Below, piece by piece: positions 21,281 through 33,551 of a DNA stretch of 64,000 nt; position 1 is the first letter of the stretch; every line of letters begins with the position of its first letter. The notes below the pieces were generated by a model. That model was not told where the DNA came from and searched no databases. It worked only from the letters and a program-made list of their open reading frames with translations. A program made the position numbers and the translations under genes. The stretch is from Paracyclopina nana (taxonomy: Eukaryota > Arthropoda > Copepoda > Cyclopoida > Cyclopettidae). The stretch is taken from contig JAGUCH010000002.1 in the NCBI GenBank assembly GCA_019096065.1, forward strand, positions 2,554,501 through 2,618,500. Direction: 5' to 3'.

Positions 21281-24200
21281 ATGGCGAAAAAGAAGAAAAA
21301 TTCGCATAAACCTTTGACGAACGCTGAAAGGCAGGCCAAGCACCGAGCAAAGGTGAAGGAGAATTTGAGGCGACTACGGATCCAGCATTTGCAGTGTCAA
21401 GCGGCTGTCAGACTTGTTCAGGCGCAACAAGCAAGTACTCGTAAAGCGTAAGTTTTGCTGCTGAAATTTGAAAATTTGACGCACCTAATGCATATTCCAT
21501 TCTTAACAGTTTAGAGGAGCAATTGCAAGGCAATGAGCTTGACCGTGATCCATGCAATTCCGTTGCAAGTGAAGCTGCAGTTGCCAAGTACGTCGATGGT
21601 TTGAATGACTTCATTGAAAAAGTGATTTTGGATGACGGCGAGAGTGACAATGAGCGTAAAGACAGCGGCGACTCAGATGATGGTGATGTCGTGTACGATG
21701 AGCAGGAACGCTTCAGCGCAGCAGAAGTCATCAACAGAGGATTGAAACGACGACGCGAAATGGACTTCAACCCCATTAAGGCTAACGTTGATGGACGGAA
21801 TAGTGATGATGAGCGCATCAACGACTCTCAAAATGACGATGAGATCATCCAAGCAACTGAAGTCCTTGCGCCTATCAGAAAGAAGAAGAGGTTCGCCGAT
21901 TTAGTCGCAAATGATGAATTGCCAGCAGGGCAAACATTAGAAGACAGTTACATCTATGACGACGACGAAGATCAAGGAGATGCAACTGATGCATCAGAAT
22001 TGAATGGTGAAGGGATTCAAGAGCCGGTTCTGGATTCAGAAACTGTCAGTGTTCCGGAGACGCAATTGGAGCCACAACTGCCTTCAACTTCCAAGGCAGA
22101 GGAATCTTTCCCACCGCTCTTCAATGAAAAAGGAAAGCGCACTGTTATTGAGGATCCGGAGACTGGTGAATTTATGGTATTCGACCCACTTAGTGATATA
22201 GACACAGAAAGCGATTCAAATGCTGATGAGATGTTTGAAAAGAAGCAGCCAGTGTTCAAAGACGCTGTCGATTTAGCATTTTTAAAAGATGGTAGTGATT
22301 ACGACATTGACTTTGAACTTTCAAGCGGAGATGACAGTCATGGCGACGGCAACGCAAGCAGAGACAACGACCACTTCAATGAAGTTTTAGGTGCTCCGCC
22401 CTTACCTGGTGAAAATGACGAAGTTGTAAGTTTAGTTTTACTTTGTAATGCATTTAACAAACTTATAGCTGAATAAATGAAATGTGTATGCATGTCCCGC
22501 AGGATCTGTCTGATGAAGATGTTTGGTTTGATGCGCGAGAGGAGCAGGAACCTGACAATGATGATCAGGTTGAAGACAACATGGTGCCATCAATGGGTAC
22601 AACTTTGAAAGACTTTCGAGATGCACTTGCAGAAGATGAGCACTTACCAACGCAAAAGGAGAGAGACCATCAACTCTACGCAAGATTTTTTCATCTTGTC
22701 TCACTTATGGGATCGCGAATGCGCGAGGCAAAGGCATACTGGAACTTTGCTAGGTCTTTATGCAACCGAAAGTTGTTGTCATTCAACACAATTCGAAAGC
22801 GCTTTGAAAAGCTATGCCCTAAAGTCACAATTACGTATGAGTTTAGGGACAATGTGACGAAAAAGATTTACCACCATCAAGGTGACAAGTTACCGCGACG
22901 ACAATTTCCTCGACCAAGATTCACACTAATCTCGGAATGGTCGTCAGTCTCATTGAAGGATTTGTACAAATTCTTTGTGAGTGTACATCCAAAGGGATTC
23001 AAATGTGAATGGGATGGCAAAAAATTTGTTGATTTGTTTATGGACGGTGTGCCAATAACCAAAAGTGGTGATGCCAAAATGGACGTCCTCTGTGCTCGAT
23101 TTGCTCCTTGCAGAAAAATTTGGCCAGCTGCAATGCATGTGACTCGAAATGGACATGGCACCCAATTGCTAAGTCTCCTGAAGGATGTGCTTGACGAAGC
23201 ACTTGAAAATGACTTCATTGTCAGAAAGTTCATTGGTGACAGTCCAATGCGTGCCAAAATCAAGTGCCTTAAGCAACACAATGGGTACGGCAGCTGCGAG
23301 TGGTGTTATTGTTGGGGAGAATATGACACAAATTTGAGCAAAATGACTTTCCCTGCAAACACAATAAAATATAAGAGGAGAACGCATGCTGAATGGATTT
23401 CAATTGCAAGGCAAATCAAAAGCAATCCAAGACGGATCGGCATTAAGAAGCGCTATGGCATCAAGGGATTTTCGCCGTTACTGGACCTGGATTATTTCGA
23501 TATCATCAAGGATTTCGTCCCAGATCCAATGCACCTGATTTCTCTTGGAGTTGGAAGGGCTTTGCTTGCTTCAATCTTTGACACCAAGCAGGGAAAGGCT
23601 GTGTCATCTGCTGACGGGCTTGCAACAGCTCGCAAATTTGACGCTGAGTGGGCTTTCCAAGATTTGCCAAGTGAATTTGCAAGGAGACCGAGGACAATCA
23701 AAGACCACTTCGCCAATTTGAAGGCATCGGAGTTTTTGGCAATTATTGTTTGTGGTTTCACTCATCTGTACGAGGCTCTCAGTTACGAACATCAGCGCCC
23801 AATTAGAAAGCTTTGGATGTACTTTTGCTACATTGTCCACGCAGCGCTGCTACCAAATGTTATATTCAATGAGATCATGGACGATGACAAGGCATTCAAA
23901 TTGCAAAAGACATTTTACGAAATGTATGAGAAGAATTACAGAGACGGTTGCACTTTCAATGTGCATACCTTCAGCCACCTACTCGAAATTAGAAAAATAG
24001 GCCATCTCAGCGACTTCAGTGCAATGCCATTTGAGTCATTCTTCTCATTTCTGAAGAGAATTCTCTTGCCAAACACAATGAGCTACGGGAAGCAATCTTT
24101 GATACGTTCATTTATTAGCAACATGAATGCACATCCATGTGGCTACAAAGTCGTGATTTCTAGCCGACAAAAAAAACGTTGCATTGACAGCTTGGTGTGC

Positions 24201-24449
24201 ACTTTCGATGGCAGCTTCTATGAAATACTTGAAGGTGGCGAAGATAACACGTTCAAGGCACGCGAAGTCTTCACGCGTGCATACGAAGTCCCAGAGGCAC
24301 CTGAACTGGATTGGGGAGCCGTAATGGTGAAGAAATTCCATTCTGTTTCCAGAGATACGTGCATTCTGGAAAAAGAAGACATTCATTGCAAAGCCATCAA
24401 AGCTGGAGATGTACTCATTTCGATACCAAATGATGTGTACTACACATAA
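21281..24449 (+). CDS. Transposase, CACTA/CMC (Tnp2-like) type, 1,009 aa (copy 2, intact)
   Basis: Exons 21281-21447, 21510-22425 and 22503-24449 join in frame. Residues 1-60 are very basic (MAKKKKNSHK, ERQAKHRAKVKENLRR). Residues 60-400 are acidic and probably disordered. The catalytic part follows: LFMDGVPITKSGD near 541 (candidate first Asp of the DDE triad), FIGDSPMRAKIKC near 606 with CEWCYCWGEY near 626 (a zinc-binding-like C-x2-C insertion), PDPMHLISLGVGRALL near 700 and HTFSHLLEIRKIGHLSDFS to MPFESFFSFLKR near 850-875. This order (DG.P, G....C..C, D.MHL..LGV, FSA.PFE) is the signature of the Tnp2-like transposases widespread in animals. The enzyme would excise and insert the element in the nucleus. 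Catalytic assignments are from pattern, not alignment. Confidence 0.9.
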
Positions 24450-24883
24450 AAATGTATAAATTAACGTGTGATATGAATAAATCTTGAAGGAAGTCCGAAG
24501 GAAGACGCAATTTAATAAAATTAAATACAAATCCCGCGCATGCAATTTCATTTGAAACGCATTTTTCGTAAAAGTTCAGTCAACTTTGACAAAGGCAACT
24601 ATTCATTTTAACATAAAATTTGAATAAATTTGTAAAATTCAAACAAAATTCATTCAGTCTGCATTTAGGTCATGTCGCCATTGATGTAACTTTGTAAAAG
24701 CCACTGCAAAGTCAACGATTTCAGGAAAAATTTGATGACTTTGAAATGCATTTGACAACGGCACTTGCAATGAATTTAAAATAACGTTGAAATGGCTTTG
24801 TTACGCTTTAGAGTACAAAGCCATATCAAAGCCACATTGATTGAAGTTCAATTCTGGTGAAATTTTCAAAAGGGTTCGTGGGG

Positions 24884-24890
24884 TTAATAT
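24884..24890. other. Junction spacer TTAATAT between copies 2 and 3
   Basis: Identical to the spacer at 16572-16578, again inside a 17-bp-arm palindrome formed by facing inverted repeats. Confidence 0.95.
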
Positions 24891-25618
24891 CCCCACGAAC
24901 CCTTTTGTGAAAGTAAAAGCCAGATCAAAGTTTCCAAAAATGCATAGTGCTTAAGCTGGGTAGTTACCTTTCAAATGCATTTTTTATTATTGTTAGCGTT
25001 ACTAAAAAGGCACAACAAAGCCATAATTCAAATGCAATTGAATTAAAGTTGAAAAAGTCACTTCAAAGTTATTGATATTAAATGCGACGAATGGCTTTAT
25101 CAAATGCATTTTTAGTTTTTTTGACGAAGAATATGAAATGCGGATGAAAGCGTAATCAAAGGCAGTGAATTTTGGCCTTTCGAGGCTGCCGCTGTATTGC
25201 GAGGCTGCGTTTGAAATTACCGCGCGACCTTTGAGCGAATTTGAAATGCATTAACACCCTGTTGTAATGTATTCTTTATTAATGGCCTCGTTAAGGAACT
25301 GCACACACATATAAATTTTCTATTGAGTGCTCTATTAGGCACCTCAAATGCAATTAAGTTATTATCTTAAATTTCTGCGCGACTCTACTGTTTGTCGGCA
25401 TTCAATAAGGTTGCTTATCACATATCAATCACAATAATTTTGTCAAATCGGAATGCATTGCAATGACGCTTTCTAATGACTGAGCGTCATTGCTTAGAAA
25501 TGCAAACTTTTAGCGCAAAGTTGCGCTTACTACGTACTGCCAAAGGGGTTTGAAAAAGAAAAAATAGAAATATTAATTATCGAGGACCAATATTCTTGTC
25601 ATCATTTTAGGCATTGCA

Positions 25619-28600
25619 TCACTTCCTCTTCGCACGCTCGGCCATCTCATCAAATTGCCTTTGGGCTGCAATGGCTTCAGGAGTGATCAAATCAGCCATG
25701 GCACTGGAGGATTGGACACCGAAGGTTGTATTTGGATCCTATACGAAAGTTACAATTACTTCGTGCATTACGATTGTAGTAGTATAATGCAAATTAAAAA
25801 TGCTATAACTGCAACGATTTCTTACTTTCTTACGCATTTAGAATGCAACTGATCATAAAATCAACTGTTTTAATAAAAACGGAAGGTTAAGTGACTTGTA
25901 TCACTTATTGAAACATTTTGGTAATAAAAATGCATTAGGAAATTAATAATAAGGCTTTGGGCTTACGGGTGGAGGAGCTTGGGGACGATTGGATGACTTC
26001 ATCATCGTCGTCATTTCCATCTGATGGCTCTTGGCCATCATCTCGGCTCACGTCTGCCATTGAAGGCGATCCTGTTGGAGTTTTCGTCAAATTAGCGAGC
26101 TCCTCTTCATCACTCTCCGTGTGGACTTTAATTGGCATTGACCAACTGCCTTCGTAAGGGGGAAATTGGCGTAGGAGTCCATCAATGTCCTGCATGTAGT
26201 CTGCAACGACCTTCTTATATATTTCCTCCAGCTGAAAAGGTAAACGTACAGGCTTAATTGCATTGAGGAACTTTTGGGATTACAATCAAGCTGCAGTTGA
26301 ACTTACATTCGGCACAAAAGAAATCTTGTCCCAGGTGAGCTTTGAGATGTCTTCACCCTCAACTGCAGCTGCAGCAACAATCGTCTTGATGACGTCGTAC
26401 ACTGAGAAGACGTGTTTGGAGCGTCTTGCCATCAAAGAGTAGAAGACTTCTTCCTCCGGTGGGTATTCTTTGTCCTCCTCGTCTTGGCTTTCATCAATGG
26501 ACAAATTGAATTCGGAGCGCAGCCTCATGCGGTCGCAATAGGCGACTCTATTTTCTGGCTCCAAGTGAGCAGGGATGGCGTGCTGCAATTTGGAGGTAGA
26601 GGTTGAAGAACCGAAATGCATTTACAAGTTAATAGTGAGCGTACCTGATTGTGGAAGTAGTACTCATTGTCAGTATTATGCATGACATCGATCATGCAAT
26701 CACTATCGTTAGTTTTCTCGTGGGCCACTTCCAACTGCCTCGTCCTTGAATTCGTAAGCGTTGAGCAATACGCAACCGGATCTTTGACATGTCCTCCATT
26801 GGAGCCTCTTTTCCCAAATCCATCTTCTTCCTTAGAGTACGGAATGACGTCACTTTTGATGATTTTCGGCAAGGCCTCTGGAATCTCACGCTTGAAGTAT
26901 TGCTGCTTTTTGACACTGCAATTGAAAGTGTTCCGTCACGTCATATTGAGAAAAGCAGCTGCCAGCATGCAAATGACTTTGACAGCTGAGTAAATGATGC
27001 GAAAATAAACTTACGACTTAGGTTGCTTCCAAATCAAATGTGCCATCGCCAACCTCGAAAAGAAGCAGATCGGTGACAGCAAACGCAATACAGTATTGAC
27101 GTTGTATTTGGGGCTGTCCAAGTCAGCCTTCATCATAGCCACAACCTTGCTTTGCACGTAGTGTGAGGCCAAAAACACATCGCATCCCTCACCCATGAAG
27201 TCGAAGGGCAGCAAACGGCCAAGAATGCCCACTGCTCGTGAGGCTTTCTCAGCAGCGTGATCACGATTCTCTTTGATCTCATTACGAATGCGTGCCTGCT
27301 CTACACTGAAGTCGGCAATCAAGTCTTGGATGTTCTCCGTCGACTTTTGAATTTTCTGCAATAGGAAATGCAAGCGCGCTTAGTTTCATAGCCTACAGTC
27401 GATCCTACTTGCACCAACAATGCTTCGCACGTACTTGTTACGCATCATTTCAAATTCAATTTGCAGTTACATTAACGTTGCATGGACTAACCTTTAGAAT
27501 CCCGATAGGCTGCTTGTTGCCTGCCTCTTGCTCATCCATGATCCTGCGTACCTCTTCGCGAACTATTTCCCTCATGTCATTGCGCATTGTTGGCATGACG
27601 TATTGAGACATTACATCTTGCACGGTCGTTCGAATTTGAGCTGCAAGGTCAACTTCACCTCCATGGCGGCGGCGCAAGTACTCCTCAAGGTACTGGTTGA
27701 AACGAACCTCCATTTGGTCATCGCTGATGAGGAATGCATTTGTGACCGGCTGCAAGAAATGTAGCGTCAGAAATGTTGCAATGTCAAATGCGCCTTCAAA
27801 GGCATTTGGAAGTTTACCTCTCCTGCTGGGAATTCGCTGACAACTTCGGCTACCACTGGAGGAATTGCTCCAGGTGGGGCAACGGGAACAAGTTGTGGCT
27901 CGTTAGCAAATGCCTGTGGTGGAGCAACTACCGCCAAAGGTGGTTCCGAAGGAGGTGCATCCATGGCTGATGGCGTCGTCATTGCCGGCGGCGAAATTGA
28001 GCGGCAAATAGTTTGGACAACGCCCCCTGCAGTTCGAGCGCAGTTGTCAGGGGTTGACTCCTTGGGCTTCCCAGAGGCTGGAACAATGCCTAGTTCGGAC
28101 TGAATGCCAGCAACAGCCTTTTTTGCTGACGCACGTTGGCTTCTTTTCTCCACATCTTTGGCGGGAGATTGGCTTCGGCTCTTCTTAGGGTTGGATTTTG
28201 ACCCCGATAATTCAGTCAACGTGGAGTCAAGTTCCTCCATCAACGTCACGCTCGAATCGCTTGAATCAGTTTCGAGTCCACTTGCCTTTCGCTTCTTGGC
28301 TGAAAAGAAATATTTAATGCATAACATTTCTTATGTCTTGGCTTAGAACTGCATACCTAATCCTTTCTTGGTCCTTGGTCCAGACTTCGCCGGGGTCTTC
28401 CCTTTCAGTGGCATTCCTTTTGTTGCCTTGCCTTTTGCTGGCGACGAACTAAACAAAGGATTCGTCACGAGATGGCCTTGGGCAATTGGCGAAACCTGTG
28501 ATTAAAAAGTCAAGTTAAGTGTGGTTTGAAGACATTGAAAGGCTTACCGCTGATTGATTGGGCGAATTCCCAGCCTCGGATGCCGAACTCGATATTGGCA

Positions 28601-29241
28601 TTTCCTTGCCTTTTCGTCCAATTCGGACTGGAGTTGCCTCCTCGTCGGAATCCTCCAATTCGCCTCCAGTTTGTGGCAAGCTTGAAACTCCTTTGCGTCT
28701 TGTGCCAGCCCCAACCCAAGGGTAGTACATCCTTTTGCCCTTAATGGGATCCATTTCTGGGTACGTCCAGGCGCACATGAACTTTTCGCCGAAGGATTTG
28801 ATCAGCGTCATTTTCATGGCCTTGCGTTGACCAAAGGAAAGGCCTTTAAAACGCTTGTTAAGCTTGTCCTTAACCTCTTGGATGCGGCTTGGCTCCATGC
28901 CTAAAGAATTCGGAAGAGCAGTAAATGCGACGTGGATCTAATATCGAAATGGATTTTGGAATACCTTTTTCAATCCTGCAGAAAACGGATAGCTCCTTGT
29001 CGGGCTCGCAATCGTCGATCATGACTTTCGCCGTCTTCATTCGATTGGCGATGCTCATCTTCTTCGTCGGGTCGAAGCCAAAGACGACGTTCAAAGGCTT
29101 GTTGGACTCGTAATAACGGTAGTTGGCCGCCAATTGTTGGATGGGCTCATCGTCACGGATGCAAACGACCAACAATAGGTCGTACGTGGCCCCAGCATTG
29201 TCGGGAGGAGTCGTTTCCCTCGGTTGCAGATTATGCGCCAT
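25619..29241 (-). pseudogene. Transposon-encoded protein 2, copy 3, with frame-breaking indels
   Basis: Same ten-exon gene as in copies 1 and 2, but with an extra G at 25981-25984 (exon 9), a lost A near 26756 and an extra A near 26835 (exon 7, mutually compensating), and an extra A near 27069 with a lost G near 27090 (exon 6, mutually compensating). The two compensating pairs scramble about 25 and 7 codons. The uncompensated G changes the phase into the last exon. Either decayed or mis-sequenced. Confidence 0.75.
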
Positions 29242-29571
29242 CTTCGCTTTTTAACGCTCTTCTATTTGACGAGATTTTTTTAAACTTGTAAAAGACGCGA
29301 CTTTTTTATTACGCAGTTGAAACGGTTTTCCACAGCGAGCGGCCGGAATCAGGCGCCAAGAAATTCTTGGCCGTACGGGCTAGTTCGGCTGACAGGGCTG
29401 GCAGTTACTGTTTAGAGGCGGGAAATTTCAAACATGCCTTCTCGCTGCCTTTGAAGTGCCTTTGTACTTTTGATTGGCAGCTTGGGCAGACGTGGCTGCT
29501 TGAAGTTGCTACGTACTTTGCCACTGAGCCGTCAGCTAACGCGTAAATCGGCGTACGAAAATAAGCGAACA

Positions 29572-32500
29572 ATGGCGAAAAAGAAGAAAAATTCGCATAA
29601 ACCTTTGACGAACGCTGAAAGGCAGGCCAAGCACCGAGCAAAGGTGAAGGAGAATTTGAGGCGACTACGGATCCAGCATTTGCAGTGTCAAGCGGCTGTC
29701 AGACTTGTTCAGGCGCAACAAGCAAGTACTCGTAAAGCGTAAGTTTTGCTGCTGAAATTTGAAAATTTGACGCACCTAATGCATATTCCATTCTTAACAG
29801 TTTAGAGGAGCAATTGCAAGGCAATGAGCTTGACCGTGATCCATGCAATTCCGTTGCAAGTGAAGCTGCAGTTGCCAAGTACGTCGATGGTTTGAATGAC
29901 TTCATTGAAAAAGTGATTTTGGATGACGGCGAGAGTGACAATGAGCGTAAAGACAGCGGCGACTCAGATGATGGTGATGTCGTGTACGATGAGCAGGAAC
30001 GCTTCAGCGCAGCAGAAGTCATCAACAGAGGATTGAAAGCGACGCGAAATGGACTTCAACCCCATTAAGGCTAACGTTGATGGACGGAATAGTGATGATG
30101 AGCGCATCAACGACTCTCAAAATGACGATGAGATCATCCAAGCAACTGAAGTCCTTGCGCCTATCAGAAAGAAGAAGAGGTTCGCCGATTTAGTCGCAAA
30201 TGATGAATTGCCAGCAGGGCAAACATTAGAAGACAGTTACATCTATGACGGCGACGAAGATCAAGGAGATGCAACTGATGCATCAGAATTGAATGGTGAA
30301 GGGATTCAAGAGCCGGTTCTGGATTCAGAAACTGTCAGTGTTCGGAGACGCAATTGGAGCCACAACTGCCTTCAACTTCCAAGGCAGAGGAATCTTTCCC
30401 ACCGCTCTTCAATGAAAAAGGAAAGCGCACTGTTATTGAGGATCCGGAGACTGGTGAATTTATGGTATTCGACCCACTTAGTGATATAGACACAGAAAGC
30501 GATTCAAATGCTGATGAGATGTTTGAAAAGAAGCAGCCAGTGTTCAAAGACGCTGTCGATTTAGCATTTTTAAAAGATGGTAGTGATTACGACATTGACT
30601 TTGAACTTTCAAGCGGAGATGACAGTCATGGCGACGGCAACGCAAGCAGAGACAACGACCACTTCAATGAAGTTTTAGGTGCTCCGCCCTTACCTGGTGA
30701 AAATGACGAAGTTGTAAGTTTAGTTTTACTTTGTAATGCATTTAACAAACTTATAGCTGAATAAATGAAATGTGTATGCATGTCCCGCAGGATCTGTCTG
30801 ATGAAGATGTTTGGTTTGATGCGCGAGAGGAGCAGGAACCTGACAATGATGATCAGGTTGAAGACAACATGGTGCCATCAATGGGTACAACTTTGAAAGA
30901 CTTTCGAGATGCACTTGCAGAAGATGAGCACTTACCAACGCAAAAGGAGAGAGACCATCAACTCTACGCAAGATTTTTTCATCTTGTCTCACTTATGGGA
31001 TCGCGAATGCGCGAGGCAAAGGCATACTGGAACTTTGCTAGGTCTTTATGCAACCGAAAGTTGTTGTCATTCAACACAATTCGAAAGCGCTTTGAAAAGC
31101 TATGCCCTAAAGTCACAATTACGTATGAGTTTAGGGACAATGTGACGAAAAAGATTTACCACCATCAAGGTGACAAGTTACCGCGACGACAATTTCCTCG
31201 ACCAAGATTCACACTAATCTCGGAATGGTCGTCAGTCTCATTGAAGGATTTGTACAAATTCTTTGTGAGTGTACATCCAAAGGGATTCAAATGTGAATGG
31301 GATGGCAAAAAATTTGTTGATTTGTTTATGGACGGTGTGCCAATAACCAAAAGTGGTGATGCCAAAATGGACGTCCTCTGTGCTCGATTTGCTCCTTGCA
31401 GAAAAATTTGGCCAGCTGCAATGCATGTGACTCGAAATGGACATGGCACCCAATTGCTAAGTCTCCTGAAGGATGTGCTTGACGAAGCACTTGAAAATGA
31501 CTTCATTGTCAGAAAGTTCATTGGTGACAGTCCAATGCGTGCCAAAATCAAGTGCCTTAAGCAACACAATGGGTACGGCAGCTGCGAGTGGTGTTATTGT
31601 TGGGGAGAATATGACACAAATTTGAGCAAAATGACTTTCCCTGCAAACACAATAAAATATAAGAGGAGAACGCATGCTGAATGGATTTCAATTGCAAGGC
31701 AAATCAAAAGCAATCCAAGACGGATCGGCATTAAGAAGCGCTATGGCATCAAGGGATTTTCGCCGTTACTGGACCTGGATTATTTCGATATCATCAAGGA
31801 TTTCGTCCCAGATCCAATGCACCTGATTTCTCTTGGAGTTGGAAGGGCTTTGCTTGCTTCAATCTTTGACACCAAGCAGGGAAAGGCTGTGTCATCTGCT
31901 GACGGGCTTGCAACAGCTCGCAAATTTGACGCTGAGTGGGCTTTCCAAGATTTGCCAAGTGAATTTGCAAGGAGACCGAGGACAATCAAAGACCACTTCG
32001 CCAATTTGAAGGCATCGGAGTTTTTGGCAATTATTGTTTGTGGTTTCACTCATCTGTACGAGGCTCTCAGTTACGAACATCAGCGCCCAATTAGAAAGCT
32101 TTGGATGTACTTTTGCTACATTGTCCACGCAGCGCTGCTACCAAATGTTATATTCAATGAGATCATGGACGATGACAAGGCATTCAAATTGCAAAAGACA
32201 TTTTACGAAATGTATGAGAAGAATTACAGAGACGGTTGCACTTTCAATGTGCATACCTTCAGCCACCTACTCGAAATTAGAAAAATAGGCCATCTCAGCG
32301 ACTTCAGTGCAATGCCATTTGAGTCATTCTTCTCATTTCTGAAGAGAATTCTCTTGCCAAACACAATGAGCTACGGGAAGCAATCTTTGATACGTTCATT
32401 TATTAGCAACATGAATGCACATCCATGTGGCTACAAAGTCGTGATTTCTAGCCGACAAAAAAAACGTTGCATTGACAGCTTGGTGTGCACTTTCGATGGC

Positions 32501-32737
32501 AGCTTCTATGAAATACTTGAAGGTGGCGAAGATAACACGTTCAAGGCACGCGAAGTCTTCACGCGTGCATACGAAGTCCCAGAGGCACCTGAACTGGATT
32601 GGGGAGCCGTAATGGTGAAGAAATTCCATTCTGTTTCCAGAGATACGTGCATTCTGGAAAAAGAAGACATTCATTGCAAAGCCATCAAAGCTGGAGATGT
32701 ACTCATTTCGATACCAAATGATGTGTACTACACATAA
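29572..32737 (+). pseudogene. Transposase gene, copy 3, exon 2 frameshifted
   Basis: Exon 1 and the long catalytic exon (30791-32737) are identical to copy 2, including the eight-A run. Exon 2 has a 2-base loss at about 30038-30040 and a 1-base loss near 30343. Between them the frame is wrong and stops at 30068. After the second loss the frame returns to normal. As written the gene encodes only about 140 residues, but the entire catalytic exon is intact and the sum of losses is exactly three bases. Confidence 0.78.
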
Positions 32738-33207
32738 AAATGTATAAATTAACGTGTGATATGAATAAATCTTGAAGGAAGTCCGAAGGAAGACGCAATT
32801 TAATAAAATTAAATACAAATCCCGCGCATGCAATTTCATTTGAAACGCATTTTTCGTAAAAGTTCAGTCAACTTTGACAAAGGCAACTATTCATTTTAAC
32901 ATAAAATTTGAATAAATTTGTAAAATTCAAACAAAATTCATTCAGTCTGCATTTAGGTCATGTCGCCATTGATGTAACTTTGTAAAAGCCACTGCAAAGT
33001 CAACGATTTCAGGAAAAATTTGATGACTTTGAAATGCATTTGACAACGGCACTTGCAATGAATTTAAAATAACGTTGAAATGGCTTTGTTACGCTTTAGA
33101 GTACAAAGCCATATCAAAGCCACATTGATTGAAGTTCAATTCTGGTGAAATTTTCAAAAGGGTTCGTGGGGATACATTACACACCCTTAATTTTGAAACC
33201 AAATAAA

Positions 33208-33429
33208 GGCCCTGTTCACCTGCATTATTATCAGCTAAATAACGCGCGATATTATGATGAAATTTGCAAATATCTTGTATTTTTAATGTCATTTTTCAGA
33301 TTTTGACTTCGGAATCGGTCTATTGGTACCAAAAGCCATCCTACACCAATATAAAAATTCTCAGTTTTTCAGTATTTCTCTCCCATATTTTACCAAAATT
33401 ACGGCCATAATAAGCAGGTGAACAGGCCC
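33208..33429 (-). mobile_element. MITE, second copy of the 1019-1240 family, inverted
   Basis: The sequence is the reverse complement of the 1019 element with roughly 85-90% identity by eye, including both ends (GGCCCTGTTCACCTGC and its complement). It starts immediately after the AATAAA at 33202-33207. AAA on both sides may be a 3-bp target duplication. Non-coding. Confidence 0.85.
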
Positions 33430-33551
33430 AAAATCTACTATGAGCAAACATTTGCCAAGTTTGAGCTGGTGTAAAATTTGCAATTTAATATTTTATGAAA
33501 TGGGATTTAGTGCACATAAGCGCTATACTTTATTTTTTTTATATGCACTTT

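Larger units (their letters stand above)
16579..24883 (+). mobile_element. CACTA/CMC-type DNA transposon, array copy 2 (8,305 bp, most intact)
   Basis: Same structure as copy 1 with identical 17-bp inverted repeats. Both genes are open, so this is the candidate autonomous copy. Differences from copy 1 seen by eye: T to C near 16974, GTTGC to GCTGC near 19348, CCCGGGG to GCCGGGG near 20098 and one extra A at 24169-24176. Confidence 0.93.
24891..33171 (+). mobile_element. CACTA/CMC-type DNA transposon, array copy 3 (8,281 bp, indel-bearing)
   Basis: Same ends and gene layout. Copy 3 lacks 22 bp at about 25109 (loss between two CAAATGCATTTTTA repeats) and carries scattered 1-2 base indels in both genes. 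Substitutions against copy 2 are almost absent. The right flank is ATACATTACACACCC, leading directly to the AATAAA of the interrupted host gene. Confidence 0.93.
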
